The notes beneath the pieces are model-generated. The model had not been told where the DNA came from. It did not search any database and saw nothing but the letters and a program-made list of their open reading frames with translations. The position numbers and the translations under genes were made by a program. From a bacterium (GTDB taxonomy: Bacteria > Desulfobacterota > Desulfocorpusculales > Desulfocorpusculum), in NCBI GenBank assembly GCA_037481695.1, contig JBBFLE010000001.1, positions 502,989 to 566,988 of the forward strand: 64,000 bases of DNA, in the 5' to 3' direction. Below are positions 9,373 through 18,631 of this stretch, one piece after another (position 1 is the stretch's first letter; the number at the start of each line of letters is the position of its first letter).

Positions 9373-11892
9373 ATGTTGAAAGAAGATTTCACCAGGTTCG
9401 TCCTTGGAGCCCTGCTACACGATATTGGAAAATTCAAACAGAGGGCCAAATACGAGGAGGATCGCGGGAAAACTCACTCCGCGATAGGATACGAGTGGTT
9501 ATCCTCGCAATACGGCGAAGGGTTGATCGCGGCAGCAGCTCGAAATCACCACGGTAATGTATCTGAGACATGGGAGAGCAACCTCTCATTGATCATTTAT
9601 GAGGCAGATAACCTTGCCGCATCCGAGCGAAGGAGGTTCGATCCTTCCACGGATGTAGACAAATCATGGCATCAAGAAGTGCTTCTCGCCTCGGACTTTA
9701 GTCGAATAAGCCTGGACTCCGAAGCCCCCGATCTCCGAACTAAGCCGGAGATGAGATACTGGCCCCTCAAAGCCTTGGGTGGGTGGACTGTCCCCCAGGA
9801 GGACGACTCAGGCGGCTCTGCAGGCGTCTATCGAGAACTGTGGGAAGCTTTCTGCAATGACTTTGCCTGTCTTAAAGCCGCGAATAGGCACACGGACGTG
9901 GAGATCATGCTGCACCTGATGGAACGGTTTACCTCATACATCCCTTCTATCACCCTCCACATAACCGGAGCAACAGACCGTGACACCTTCAGGAAGCATC
10001 CAGATGTGTCGCTGTTCGACCACGCGCGGGTCACTGCCGCCTCTGCCAGTTGCCTTTACCTTTTTTACTACTCCCGCCTTCAGGATCGATGGGATCGAGA
10101 TGTCTTCAAAGACGAAATCACTGGTGGATGGGAAGATTCTTCTCAAGATCCCTTCCTCTTAATTGGTGGAGATCTGTCGGGCGTTCAGGACTTTATCTAC
10201 ACAATCTCGTCCAGGGGTGCACTCAAGGCGCTCAAGGGACGCTCTTTCTTCCTGGAGTTACTGACCGAGTACCTAGTGAGTAACCTCCTAGAAGAGTTGA
10301 GCCTGACCCGATGCAATGTTCTTTTCACAGGCGGTGGGCATTTCTACCTGCTCGCACCCAACACTGAGGATGCCAAGAACGGCCTCGACAGCGTCCGACG
10401 AGCAACCAACGATTACCTTTGGGATGCCTTTAATGGTGCATTGTCGTGTTGTATCGCTTATGTGCCCATGGGAAAAGCAGCCTTCCGGGATGCGACTCGG
10501 CACTGGGCGGCTCTGGGACAAGAACTCGAAACCATGAAGCGCAGAAAATGGGAGAAAGCCCTGGACAAGGTTCTGGGGCCGGCCGAGATGCCCCATGCTG
10601 ATTGCCTCACTGTAAGGTGCGAGGTTTGCGCGCGGGAGGATACGCCGCTGAAGTCAGTTAGGGGTGTGCTTATGTGCCCAAGCTGCCGGGAACAATTTTT
10701 CTTCGGCGAGGGCCTGCAAAAAGCGGCCAGGGAGGCTAACAAGCTCTTACGGGCCAAAGTGGGAATAGCGGTTTGGGACAAAAAACCCCAAACAGAAGGT
10801 GACGAAGTCCTAGCTATAGGCCTGGGCGAGAAACAAAGGTTTTACAAGCCCTTTGTGATTTACGACAGCCACAATTCCCTGCCAGGGACTAAGTGGACGT
10901 ACCGGCTTAACGATTGGGACAGTAGCGGCTACGCAGCCGAAGGTTCTCTTCCCCTCTTGGCAGGAATATTCCACGCAGGGGAGTTCGAGGACCTTGAGTC
11001 CCTCGTTGAGAGGGGCTATGGATGGGATAGGGCCGGGGTGCTTCGCATGGACGTTGACAGGCTCGGAAAGATATTTTCGTCTGGCCTGCCGCCTGGCGAC
11101 CGCACCTTCTCACGCATGGCATCTCTTTCGAGGCATTTCTCCCTTTTCTTCAAGTACCATCTCAACGGGATCTTGCACTTGGACAAAAAGGACGGATACG
11201 AGAATCTGGTACGGACACGGGTGGCGGAATCGGTTCGCGGGAGAGAACGTCTTTTGTCCTTGGTCTACTCCGGAGGCGATGATGTTTTCGTAATCGGACA
11301 TTGGTTGGACGTGTTGGAGGCAGCCTATGACATAGAGGAGGCTTTCAGCCTCATGACCTATAACCCCAACATTACCTTATCAGCAGGACTGGTTTTTGCA
11401 CCACCTCATCACCCGGTTTACAGATTCGCCAAAGACGCTGGAGAGGCCGAGGCCAAAGCCAAGAAAGGAGGGCGAAACTCTCTGACGGCATTCGGCCATA
11501 CCCTAAGGTGGCAAGATGCAAAGGATATGCGAACGATGCTTGTCGGAGAGATTTTACCTTTGCTGAAAAAGGAGCAAAGGGCATTGGGAACACCGGTAGG
11601 GTCTGTGTCCGTCGGATTTCTCCACAGAGTTTTGGCTTTGGTGAGCCCTTTTGTTACTCGAAATGAAAAAAAGACCGACCCGGCGTCACAGTTCTGGTTG
11701 CTGCCAAAGGTTGCCTACCTCACTGGTAGGGCCGCCCCTTCCAAAGAATTCCTCAAGGCGAGCGACGAAGCAAAGAAGGCCTGGATGGCCTTAAAAGACA
11801 GGCTCTTGCGCCAACCCGATTTACAGCACCTCACCAAGATAAACGGGGCCGTACTCTGGGCCCTGATGATGATGAGGAAAGGAGGGAAATAA
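9373..11892 (+). CDS. cas10: Type III-A CRISPR effector Cas10 (Csm1)
   Basis: The 839-residue large subunit of the Csm complex. The N-terminal HD nuclease domain is intact (LLHDIGKF, H16-D17; later ARNHHGN). The first palm-like domain is around residue 260 onward (LLIGGDLSGVQDFIY). A zinc ribbon C416-x2-C419 ... C435-x2-C438 follows. The second palm domain carries the cyclase motif GGDD at residues 634-637 (VYSGGDDVFVIG). Both activities, target-activated DNase and synthesis of cyclic oligoadenylates, are therefore predicted, and the two CARF nucleases downstream fit. I chose ATG 9373 with AAGGAG upstream rather than the adjacent TTG. It is the first gene of the operon and ends one base before csm2. 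Confidence 0.96.
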   Translation: MLKEDFTRFVLGALLHDIGKFKQRAKYEEDRGKTHSAIGYEWLSSQYGEGLIAAAARNHHGNVSETWESNLSLIIYEADNLAASERRRFDPSTDVDKSWHQEVLLASDFSRISLDSEAPDLRTKPEMRYWPLKALGGWTVPQEDDSGGSAGVYRELWEAFCNDFACLKAANRHTDVEIMLHLMERFTSYIPSITLHITGATDRDTFRKHPDVSLFDHARVTAASASCLYLFYYSRLQDRWDRDVFKDEITGGWEDSSQDPFLLIGGDLSGVQDFIYTISSRGALKALKGRSFFLELLTEYLVSNLLEELSLTRCNVLFTGGGHFYLLAPNTEDAKNGLDSVRRATNDYLWDAFNGALSCCIAYVPMGKAAFRDATRHWAALGQELETMKRRKWEKALDKVLGPAEMPHADCLTVRCEVCAREDTPLKSVRGVLMCPSCREQFFFGEGLQKAAREANKLLRAKVGIAVWDKKPQTEGDEVLAIGLGEKQRFYKPFVIYDSHNSLPGTKWTYRLNDWDSSGYAAEGSLPLLAGIFHAGEFEDLESLVERGYGWDRAGVLRMDVDRLGKIFSSGLPPGDRTFSRMASLSRHFSLFFKYHLNGILHLDKKDGYENLVRTRVAESVRGRERLLSLVYSGGDDVFVIGHWLDVLEAAYDIEEAFSLMTYNPNITLSAGLVFAPPHHPVYRFAKDAGEAEAKAKKGGRNSLTAFGHTLRWQDAKDMRTMLVGEILPLLKKEQRALGTPVGSVSVGFLHRVLALVSPFVTRNEKKTDPASQFWLLPKVAYLTGRAAPSKEFLKASDEAKKAWMALKDRLLRQPDLQHLTKINGAVLWALMMMRKGGK

Positions 11893-11893
11893 C

Positions 11894-12352
11894 ATGACAG
11901 CCATGGGAACCGGCGACTTCAAGACAGGGACCGGGGGCCGCGGCAAAGCCGAAAATGGCTCCCATGTGGACTGGACTGCTCAGCACGCCCGCGATCTCAA
12001 GGATCTCTCGACTATTGGAGCCGATAGAATAGTGGAGATTGCCGAGGCTGTGGGCAAACAGCTTTCCCCGAAGGGAATCAACTTGAAGATCAATCAGATC
12101 AGGCGGTTCCTGGACGAGGCCCGACAGATCGAACTTGAAGTCAAGAGGGGAGTTTTCCCTGCCGATAGAGTGGTCCTCCTACTCCCAAAACTGGCTTACG
12201 CCGCGGGGCGTGAGCAAAAGGTCAGAGATTTGATGAAGGTTCTAGACCCGGCCATACGTTCAGCTCGTGACTCGGCGGACAATTTCAAGAAGTTTTTGAG
12301 GTTGATAGAAGGCATAGTGGCGTACCATAGGTTTTACGGCGGGACAAACTAG
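11894..12352 (+). CDS. csm2: Csm complex small subunit Csm2
   Basis: The 152-residue all-helical small subunit of the type III-A complex. The diagnostic C-terminal part is clear: VVLLLPKLAYAAGREQKV and FKKFLRLIEGIVAYHRFYGG. The first 25 residues are Gly-rich and probably disordered. Csm2 is known to form the inner filament along the crRNA-target duplex. It starts one base after the cas10 stop, with AAAGGAGGG inside the end of cas10, so the two are probably translationally coupled. Confidence 0.93.
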   Translation: MTAMGTGDFKTGTGGRGKAENGSHVDWTAQHARDLKDLSTIGADRIVEIAEAVGKQLSPKGINLKINQIRRFLDEARQIELEVKRGVFPADRVVLLLPKLAYAAGREQKVRDLMKVLDPAIRSARDSADNFKKFLRLIEGIVAYHRFYGGTN

Positions 12353-12376
12353 AAGTGGTACTGGGGAGGATAAGCC

Positions 12377-13201
12377 ATGACTGATACCAATCAATATCGC
12401 AAGCTTTTGGGTAAAGTGGAACTTGTCGGAAATCTTGAGTGCCTAACTGGTTTGCATGTCGGTGCTTCTAAGGAAACTATGGAAATTGGAGCGCTTGACT
12501 CTCCTGTGGTCCGTGATCCGCTTACCCAGTGCCCTTACATACCCGGATCATCTCTCAAGGGAAAGCTTCGTGCTCTTCTCGAAAAGGCGGATCCAAATCT
12601 CATTCCGAATCGCCCAGGTGGAAGCGGAACGCGGCGACATGAGTGCGACGATTGGGAGCCCAAAGAAGGCAAGAGGGGCGTTCCCGGTGCGTTGCACTGT
12701 CCTGTCTGTCGCCTCTTTGGTTCCACGGGCCCTGGCGAAGGCAACAAAAATTATCCCGCCCGTCTCAAGGTCCGGGACCTGCATCTGCAGAACAAAGAGG
12801 AATTGGAAAAGATTGACACCGGATTGTATTTGACCGAGTGGAAATTCGAAAACGGAATAGATCGCATCACCTCCGCGGCCAATCCTCGCAACATAGAGCG
12901 GGTTCCACGCGGTGCCAGGTTCTCCTTTTCCATGGTTTACGACGTGGAGGACACCACTACCATGTCGGAAGACCTGGAAAACCTGGGTCTTGCCATTCGT
13001 CTTCTGCACGACGATTCGCTAGGAGGGCACGGCTCCAGAGGTTACGGTCAGGTCAGGTTAGAGTTCAGATGTCTCGAGGCCAAACGGATCGATCATTACC
13101 GCGGCGAAGGGGAAGCCCTGAGGAAAATAGAGCCGGGCGAGCTTGACAGCAAGACCATTGAAGAGCTCAAAGGATTCTTCTCTTCTGAAAACAGGGGGTG
13201 A
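12377..13201 (+). CDS. csm3: Csm complex backbone RAMP Csm3, target-RNA nuclease
   Basis: The 274-residue RAMP protein forms the Csm backbone and cuts target RNA at 6-nt intervals. The conserved N-terminus reads GLHVGASKETMEIGALD, then SPVVRDP and PYIPGSSLKGKLR. Asp41 aligns with the catalytic Asp33 of the Streptococcus thermophilus protein, so slicing activity should be intact. A Cys-containing insertion (CPVCRLFGS) and the Gly-rich loop GGHGSRGYGQVRL near the C-terminus are typical. GGGGAGG precedes the start. It is followed directly by csm4. Confidence 0.95.
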   Translation: MTDTNQYRKLLGKVELVGNLECLTGLHVGASKETMEIGALDSPVVRDPLTQCPYIPGSSLKGKLRALLEKADPNLIPNRPGGSGTRRHECDDWEPKEGKRGVPGALHCPVCRLFGSTGPGEGNKNYPARLKVRDLHLQNKEELEKIDTGLYLTEWKFENGIDRITSAANPRNIERVPRGARFSFSMVYDVEDTTTMSEDLENLGLAIRLLHDDSLGGHGSRGYGQVRLEFRCLEAKRIDHYRGEGEALRKIEPGELDSKTIEELKGFFSSENRG

Positions 13202-13206
13202 GCCCC

Positions 13207-14262
13207 ATGTCCGTGTACCTTTTCAGACTTCATTTCCTGGGCCCTGTCCACTTCGGGATGGCTGGCATAGACCTGGAAGCAACGCAGAGCACTCTTTCGT
13301 CTGACTCGCTCATTTCGGCAATTGTAAACGCATTCTTGCTGCTCGACGGACCGGAGGCTGCCGAAAAGGTCATTTCAGCCTTTTCATCTGATAAACCACC
13401 TTTTGTCCTGTCATCCCTTTTTCCATTCGGCCCGGACAAGGACAAGGCCGATCGCTATGCAGAAGCGCTGGTCCGCCCCTTGACTCCGCCTCCGGTTGGA
13501 GACTCGGAGACTCTTGGACGTTTCGGCAAGGACTTAAAGACCATCAATTACTTGCATCCTCAGGACTTTGCCGCCTGGATCTCGCAGCGACCCCTGGCAC
13601 CTCATGAGATCGAGTCTGTGGTATCCCGGGCCCGAGTTTTCACGGAGGGTTGGTGGAAACAGGAGACACGTCCTCGGGTAGCATTGGACAGAGAAAGCCA
13701 AAATAGCCCGGTCTGGTCCCAGGCAGCCACATGGTTTCAGAGAGAAGAGCGAGGCAAAAAGGGGGAAGTGCTAACTGTCGGATCAGGTCTTTACGGTCTG
13801 GTTCGTTTCGACGATGAGTCTTGGAAAGAAAGACTCGCCTCAGCCTTTCGCGTCCTGGGCGATACCGGCCTAGGGGGAGAGCGTACGTACGGCTTTGGCC
13901 TTTTCAAGTTCGGAGGATTTGAAACTCCCGGGGATCACTGGCGGGAGATCTTAAGCGGTGAAGGGAGGTTCAAGGTCTTGCTTTCCCTTTATTATCCAAG
14001 GCAAGAGGAGAGGAAATCTCTAGCCCAATCCCTGGTCGCTTGGGACTTCGTGGAGAAACGAGGATACGTTGTGAGCGGCCGCAACGCAACCACCATAAAG
14101 CGAAAGCGCGTTCGTATGCTCGTCGAAGGTAGCGTTTGTCGCCAGCCATTGAGAGGCGCGATGGTTGATGTAACACCAGAAAACGCCGTGGGCCTAGGGA
14201 TACCTCATCGCGTGTTTAGATGCGGTTTGGCATTTCTCGTCCCAGATGGAGAACGGATATGA
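13207..14262 (+). CDS. csm4: Csm complex 5'-handle-binding RAMP Csm4
   Basis: The 351-residue RAMP protein of the Csm4 family holds the 5' tag of the crRNA and contacts Cas10. N-terminal strand VYLFRLHFLGPVHFG, the segment TLSSDSLISAIVNAF, and the Gly-rich loop DTGLGGERTYGFGLFKFG (about residues 220-240) are diagnostic. I use ATG 13207, placed behind AGGGGGTGAG; a GTG at 13198 overlapping the csm3 stop is the alternative. It overlaps csm5 by ATGA. Confidence 0.93.
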   Translation: MSVYLFRLHFLGPVHFGMAGIDLEATQSTLSSDSLISAIVNAFLLLDGPEAAEKVISAFSSDKPPFVLSSLFPFGPDKDKADRYAEALVRPLTPPPVGDSETLGRFGKDLKTINYLHPQDFAAWISQRPLAPHEIESVVSRARVFTEGWWKQETRPRVALDRESQNSPVWSQAATWFQREERGKKGEVLTVGSGLYGLVRFDDESWKERLASAFRVLGDTGLGGERTYGFGLFKFGGFETPGDHWREILSGEGRFKVLLSLYYPRQEERKSLAQSLVAWDFVEKRGYVVSGRNATTIKRKRVRMLVEGSVCRQPLRGAMVDVTPENAVGLGIPHRVFRCGLAFLVPDGERI

Positions 14263-15854
14263 GTCTCGAAGCACTTATCCAGTCAGCCCCAAAAAAAGCT
14301 GACTTGAGAAACTCGCTATGCATGGACTTACACGTCATCAGCCCGATCCACATCGGCACAAGGGAAGGCCGTCTTGGGGCCACCGAGTTCGTTGCAGGTG
14401 GTGGAAAGGTGTACCTGATAGATGAGGACAGGCTCGGCCGTTTTCTGGTAAGTAAAAACCTCGTGGACGCATTCGTGCTAGAGGTTCGAAAAGGGCCCTT
14501 CCAGATGGCGCAGTTCCTTCAAAAAAATGCGAAACTCCGCATCCCAGAAGATCTACATATGGTCTGCTCCATGTCCATCCCTGGAGGAGACCCGAGCATG
14601 CAGGACTTCCGTCCGTTTACGAGGGATGGATCAGGGGCGATTTACATTCCAGGCACTTCACTCAAAGGGGTATTCAGGACAGCCATACTGTATCGACTGC
14701 TTAATCAGGATCTAGAGTTTCGCAAAAGTTCCAATTCGAGGATTGGACAGGATCCCGAGGGAGAAATAAACAAGAGGAGAAAATTCTATTCCGAGCAGTG
14801 GTTACAAAAAGAGCATTTGGAAAGCTTCGACTTGCCCGGAGGCAAAAAAGGGAGCCCAAACGTAGACATTCTGAGGTGTCTGACCGTCAGAGACGCTTAT
14901 CCCGTGGGACCTGTTCGCACCCAGGTGGTTCCAATCAAGTTCCTGTCACGTCTTTCTGATGGAACTTTTTACTGGAGCCAGGACAAGAAGCATTTTAAGG
15001 ATAAGGACCTTTCCATATGGGTTGAGTGTGTCACCGAGGGGACCTTTCGCCTTGAAATGCTCTGGGCTGCCGATCTTTACAAGGCTTTTATGAGTCATAA
15101 CAAAGGGGTAGCGTTTCCAGTTTCCAACCTGCAGGATGTCCTGGATGCTGTGCGAGAGATGAACGAAGCTCTGGTGAAGCACGAGTTGGCCTTTTACGGA
15201 TCAGCAACGGGGGGTGGGAATAGCGATGCACCTGGAGCAGCCAAAGCTTTGCTAGAATGGTATAAAACCCTCGGAAATCAAACCCTTCGCATTGGCTTCG
15301 GTTCGGGGATGCTTTCCACTACCGTGGGCTTGGCACTTGAAGAGAGCGTGCGGCAAAAGATTCGGGATGCCTGTGGAAGTGGACGACGCCCCGGGGATCC
15401 GGCACCCAAATCGAGAAGGGTCTGGAGACGAACGGAAAGCATTACTTTGCCTATGGGCTGGTTGAAACTGGCAAAGGCGGATCCGAAGTTAGGGCCCATC
15501 CCACCTGATCTGAGCTCGCTCTCCCGTGAGATTGGGAAGCCCACGGAGCAGACCGGGCATCCAGATGCACAAAGAGAAGGGCGGACGCAAGAGCTTCCCC
15601 CAGTGGAGCGTGTTAAGGTTGCTCCTTCGAAAGAGGTGTGGGAGCAGGCGGAAATTAGATGGGATCGAGGAAAGGACGAAGTCGCAGCCTTACGGGAAGG
15701 CAAGAAGGCGATCTGCAGGGGAAACGATCTCGATGAGGACAGTCGGCAGTTCATGCAACAACAGAAAAAGGGCAAACCATTCAAAGCGCGGGTCGTAGTG
15801 GAGGTACTGAGCGATAGTTACCGGAAGATCCTCAAGCTCGAGCCTACAGAGTGA
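14259..15854 (+). CDS. csm5: Csm complex RAMP Csm5 (3' end cap)
   Basis: The 531-residue RAMP protein caps the crRNA 3' end of the Csm complex. Motifs: LHVISPIHIGTREG at the N-terminus, VYLIDEDRLGRFL, then YIPGTSLKGVFRTAILYRLL (around residue 130), and a loop IGFGSGMLSTTVGLAL. It is longer than many Csm5 proteins because of a charged C-terminal extension (from about residue 420). The start ATG overlaps the csm4 stop as ATGA, giving translational coupling. Confidence 0.93.
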   Translation: MSLEALIQSAPKKADLRNSLCMDLHVISPIHIGTREGRLGATEFVAGGGKVYLIDEDRLGRFLVSKNLVDAFVLEVRKGPFQMAQFLQKNAKLRIPEDLHMVCSMSIPGGDPSMQDFRPFTRDGSGAIYIPGTSLKGVFRTAILYRLLNQDLEFRKSSNSRIGQDPEGEINKRRKFYSEQWLQKEHLESFDLPGGKKGSPNVDILRCLTVRDAYPVGPVRTQVVPIKFLSRLSDGTFYWSQDKKHFKDKDLSIWVECVTEGTFRLEMLWAADLYKAFMSHNKGVAFPVSNLQDVLDAVREMNEALVKHELAFYGSATGGGNSDAPGAAKALLEWYKTLGNQTLRIGFGSGMLSTTVGLALEESVRQKIRDACGSGRRPGDPAPKSRRVWRRTESITLPMGWLKLAKADPKLGPIPPDLSSLSREIGKPTEQTGHPDAQREGRTQELPPVERVKVAPSKEVWEQAEIRWDRGKDEVAALREGKKAICRGNDLDEDSRQFMQQQKKGKPFKARVVVEVLSDSYRKILKLEPTE

Positions 15855-15933
15855 ACTATGTGCTTTCCACGGGCTTCCTCTGGGGGTCCATTCATGCACT
15901 GCCATTATGCATTGCCAGTGACATGGTGAACCC

Positions 15934-17205
15934 ATGAAGACTGTCCTCATTTGCACGGTGGGTGGGTCCCATCAGCCGATTGTCCAAAGCATAACGCGAA
16001 ACAAGCCAGACTTCGTGCACTTTATCTGCTCAGAGGACAGCGGGAAGGCAAAGGGGAGCTACACCCAGGTGGTTGACCCAGGCAAGGTGCTAAAGAGCGA
16101 CCCCAACCTAAAAGATCCGGACCTTCCAAACATCGTGGAGATCACTGGTCTTGAAGAGGATAATTACAGAGTACATCGAATCCGGGCCTTCGATGATCTG
16201 AACGAGTGCTATCTCTTTGCCCTCAAGTTGATAGAAGAGATCCATGAGATGAACCCCGATGCCCGGATAATAGCCGATTACACAGGCGGCACGAAAAGCA
16301 TGACGGCTGGTCTGGCGGCAGCCGCTCTGGACGACGGACGATGCGAGATTCAACTGGTGACCGGGCTTCGGCAAAATCTTAACAAGGTTTCCGACAGGAC
16401 AGAGTTTGTTCGTCCTGTTAGGGTTTGGGACACCCAAGTCACCAGGCGCATGAAGGTTGCAAAGGAACTATTGTCACGCTTTGACTATGCGGGGGCAGCA
16501 AGCATCCTAGAAGATGCAGCCGCACGCTTTGCCAGTGATAACACCATCGAGACGCTGCAGCGCTGGCTTGCCCTTTGCCGGGCCTTTGACTCTTGGGACA
16601 GCTTCGATCATGCCACGGCCAGAAATCTTCTTCAGCCTTTCCGGAAGAATTTCGTGCACCACGCTCGTTTTCTCGACGCCATTGTGAAGGGCAAGGGGGC
16701 CCACGGATTCGAGTGGGTTGAGGACTTGCTCCTTAACTCAGATCGGCGGGCTGTGCAGGGACGGTTCGACGATGCCGTCGGGCGCTTGTACAGAGCGCTA
16801 GAGCTGACCGCACAGGTCTGGTTGCGCCTGCGCCACGGTATCGACACAGGCTCTGTGGAGCTCGATAAGGTGCCTGACTCCGTAAAAGAGAGCGTCAAGA
16901 AGCACAGCGATGAGAAGGGAATCATCAGAATTGGCCTAGTGCAAGCCTGGGAGGTCATCGCAGCCTGCGCTGACGACCCACTTTGCTTACTCTTCAAGGA
17001 AAAGCAAGGCGTGCTGCTGGACTTCCTGAGGCTACGCAACTATTCCCTGTTTGCCCACGGCACCACTCCTATTGGGGAGAGGCAGTACCGTGAACACGCC
17101 CCCCTTGTCCAGAGCTTCATCCGTTGTTCGGTCGAAAAAGCCGTGATGAGCTTGCGAAAGAAGAGCGCATCATCCCCACCGCAGTTCCCGACAGAATGGG
17201 ATTGA
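15934..17205 (+). CDS. CARF-HEPN ribonuclease, TIGR02710 / Csm6-Csx1 type
   Basis: The 423-residue accessory nuclease has an N-terminal CARF sensor domain (MKTVLICTVGGSHQPIV; ligand-loop motif ADYTGGTKSM at residues 114-123) and a C-terminal HEPN domain with R368-x6-H375 (RNYSLFAH), within the R-x4-6-H RNase pattern. Such proteins are known to be activated by cyclic oligoadenylate made by Cas10 and then degrade RNA nonspecifically. It lies 79 bp after csm5 in the same direction. The ribosome site is weak, so expression may be low. Which ring size it senses cannot be read from sequence. Confidence 0.9.
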   Translation: MKTVLICTVGGSHQPIVQSITRNKPDFVHFICSEDSGKAKGSYTQVVDPGKVLKSDPNLKDPDLPNIVEITGLEEDNYRVHRIRAFDDLNECYLFALKLIEEIHEMNPDARIIADYTGGTKSMTAGLAAAALDDGRCEIQLVTGLRQNLNKVSDRTEFVRPVRVWDTQVTRRMKVAKELLSRFDYAGAASILEDAAARFASDNTIETLQRWLALCRAFDSWDSFDHATARNLLQPFRKNFVHHARFLDAIVKGKGAHGFEWVEDLLLNSDRRAVQGRFDDAVGRLYRALELTAQVWLRLRHGIDTGSVELDKVPDSVKESVKKHSDEKGIIRIGLVQAWEVIAACADDPLCLLFKEKQGVLLDFLRLRNYSLFAHGTTPIGERQYREHAPLVQSFIRCSVEKAVMSLRKKSASSPPQFPTEWD

Positions 17206-17239
17206 TTCCACTTTAATGGCAGTTAAGACGTTTTAGTAA

Positions 17240-17293
17240 CTCCTCAAAAACCGAAAAGGCGACAAACCACACCCTGCCAGGGTGACTGAGGAG
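17240..17293. other. Nested inverted repeats between csm6-like gene and MNT-HEPN pair 2
   Basis: A perfect palindrome, CACCCTGCCAGGGTG (17270-17284), sits inside an outer inverted repeat, CTCCTCA (17240) and TGAGGAG (17287). It could end the csm transcript or serve as operator for the following toxin-antitoxin pair. There is no T-run. Confidence 0.45.
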
Positions 17294-17434
17294 GTCATGG
17301 GCGATGACCATAGCAAGATCGTCTACATCCTCTGGATCGAACCGGAGGGGCAGGCGCGGAAATAGGCAAATTTTCGTCGTGCACTGTGATACAATTTCTA
17401 TGTGGTCAAAAGTTGGCTTGGCAGGAAGCTGGTA

Positions 17435-17758
17435 ATGAAGCTTGACTCAAGAAAGACCCAAGAGCTTGTGGAGCGAATCGTCGATTCGGTGCATCCCCTT
17501 CGTGTCATCCTTTTTGGATCGGCTGCCCGGGGTGAGATGAGCGCCAACAGCGATTTGGATGTGCTGGTCATCATGCCGGACGGCGTTCATCGGCGAAAGA
17601 CAGCGCAGCAGATCTATCGGAGCCTGTGGGGGTTCGGTTTTGCCAAGGACATAGTTGTCGTGACAGAAAGCGACGTCCGGCAGCATGCATCCAATCCCTA
17701 CATGATCATCAAGACTGCCCTGGAAGAAGGAAAGGAACTGTATCGTGCCGCAGGATGA
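17435..17758 (+). CDS. MNT-type minimal nucleotidyltransferase (antitoxin of pair 2)
   Basis: The 107-residue protein carries the full nucleotidyltransferase signature, VILFGSAARGEMSANSDLDVLVI, with both DxD Asp residues, and KDIVVVTESDV as the third strand. It is related in fold but not closely in sequence to the MNT at 6399. The HEPN partner overlaps by 14 bp. I chose ATG 17435; a GTG at 17402 would add 11 residues. The pair sits inside the CRISPR island, between two cyclic-oligoadenylate-dependent nucleases. Confidence 0.88.
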   Translation: MKLDSRKTQELVERIVDSVHPLRVILFGSAARGEMSANSDLDVLVIMPDGVHRRKTAQQIYRSLWGFGFAKDIVVVTESDVRQHASNPYMIIKTALEEGKELYRAAG

Positions 17759-18144
17759 CCGGGCCTCTGGCGGGGCCTTTGACTGGTTGGCCCGGGCCCG
17801 AGGTAGTCTGGCCATGGCCAGACAGCCAAAGCCCGCAGAAGCCTTCTGGGAGGACTACTGCTTTCAGGCTCAGCAGGCAGCGGAGAAGGCCATCAAAGCC
17901 ATCTACCAACACAAAGGGCTTGTGTTTCGTCGAACCCACGACATTGAAGAACTGGCCAAAAGGACTCGAGGATAATGAAGTTGAGATCCCGGAGATCGTG
18001 AAGGAGTCGGTGATTCTCGCCAAATATGCTTCCGAGACACGTTATCCTGGCACCTATGAGCCGGTTTCGCAGGAAGAGTACCAAAAGGCAGTGCGGATCG
18101 CTCAAGCCGTGGTGGACTGGGCCGAATCCCTCATTCTCGGATGA
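17745..18144 (+). pseudogene. HEPN-domain toxin of pair 2, frameshifted
   Basis: The front half reads GAFDWLARARGSLAMARQ, FQAQQAAEKAIKAIYQHKGLVFRRTHDIEELAK; the back half, one frame over, reads GLEDNEVEIPEIVKESVILAKYASETRYPG and VRIAQAVVDWAESLIL. Deleting one A from AAAA at 17958-17961 joins them as ELAKGLEDNEVEIPE and restores a protein of about 132 residues typical of HEPN (PF05168). As written, translation stops after 76 residues. This subfamily has THDI in place of a clear R-x4-6-H, so toxin chemistry is uncertain even if intact. Start GTG 17745 overlaps the MNT gene. Confidence 0.8.
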
Positions 18145-18236
18145 TCGGAATAACTCAGCTGTCTCTTGCTGTGATTATTCGAGACTGACTTCCGCTTCTT
18201 TGTGCCTCTTGCCATAAGAAAGGATCGAAGATCGCC

Positions 18237-18629
18237 ATGGCTAAGACCCTCTTCCTCATCTTCAACCATCAGTTCACCGCGGCCCAGGACCAAGACGCTC
18301 GATCATCCCTTGGGGTTGACCGCATCGTACCTCTCCCCCCTGACATGCAACGGCTTTGGAGCGCCATCCCACCCGAGCTCCCCGAGATCAGCGATTACCT
18401 GGATCCCATTCGGGACTGGATCCTGACCAATGCCCGTCCGGGTGATTACGTGCTCATCCAAGGTGACTTCGGTGCCTGCTACCTCATGGCCCGGTTCGCA
18501 GAGGAGAAAGGCCTTGTCCCCATCTACTCTACGACTCGACGAGAGGCCCTGGAGGAGCCTCAGCCCGACGGCTCCGTGCGCCTGACGCACCGCTTCGAAC
18601 ACCAGATGTTCAGACGCTATGGGAGGTGA
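18237..18629 (+). CDS. csx20: CRISPR-associated protein Csx20 (predicted ring nuclease)
   Basis: The 130-residue protein matches the Csx20 family: AKTLFLIFNHQFTAAQ-DARSSLGVD at the start, then LP-MQ-LWSAIPPELPE, GDYVLIQGDFGACYLMARFA, and PIYSTTRREALEE near the end. Csx20 has been grouped with the CARF superfamily and predicted to cleave cyclic oligoadenylates, switching off the response. Its position directly before a CARF-HEPN gene (two bases apart) supports a regulatory role. The start ATG is an in-frame choice with an AAAGGATCGAAGATCGCC leader. Confidence 0.87.
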   Translation: MAKTLFLIFNHQFTAAQDQDARSSLGVDRIVPLPPDMQRLWSAIPPELPEISDYLDPIRDWILTNARPGDYVLIQGDFGACYLMARFAEEKGLVPIYSTTRREALEEPQPDGSVRLTHRFEHQMFRRYGR

Positions 18630-18631
18630 GC

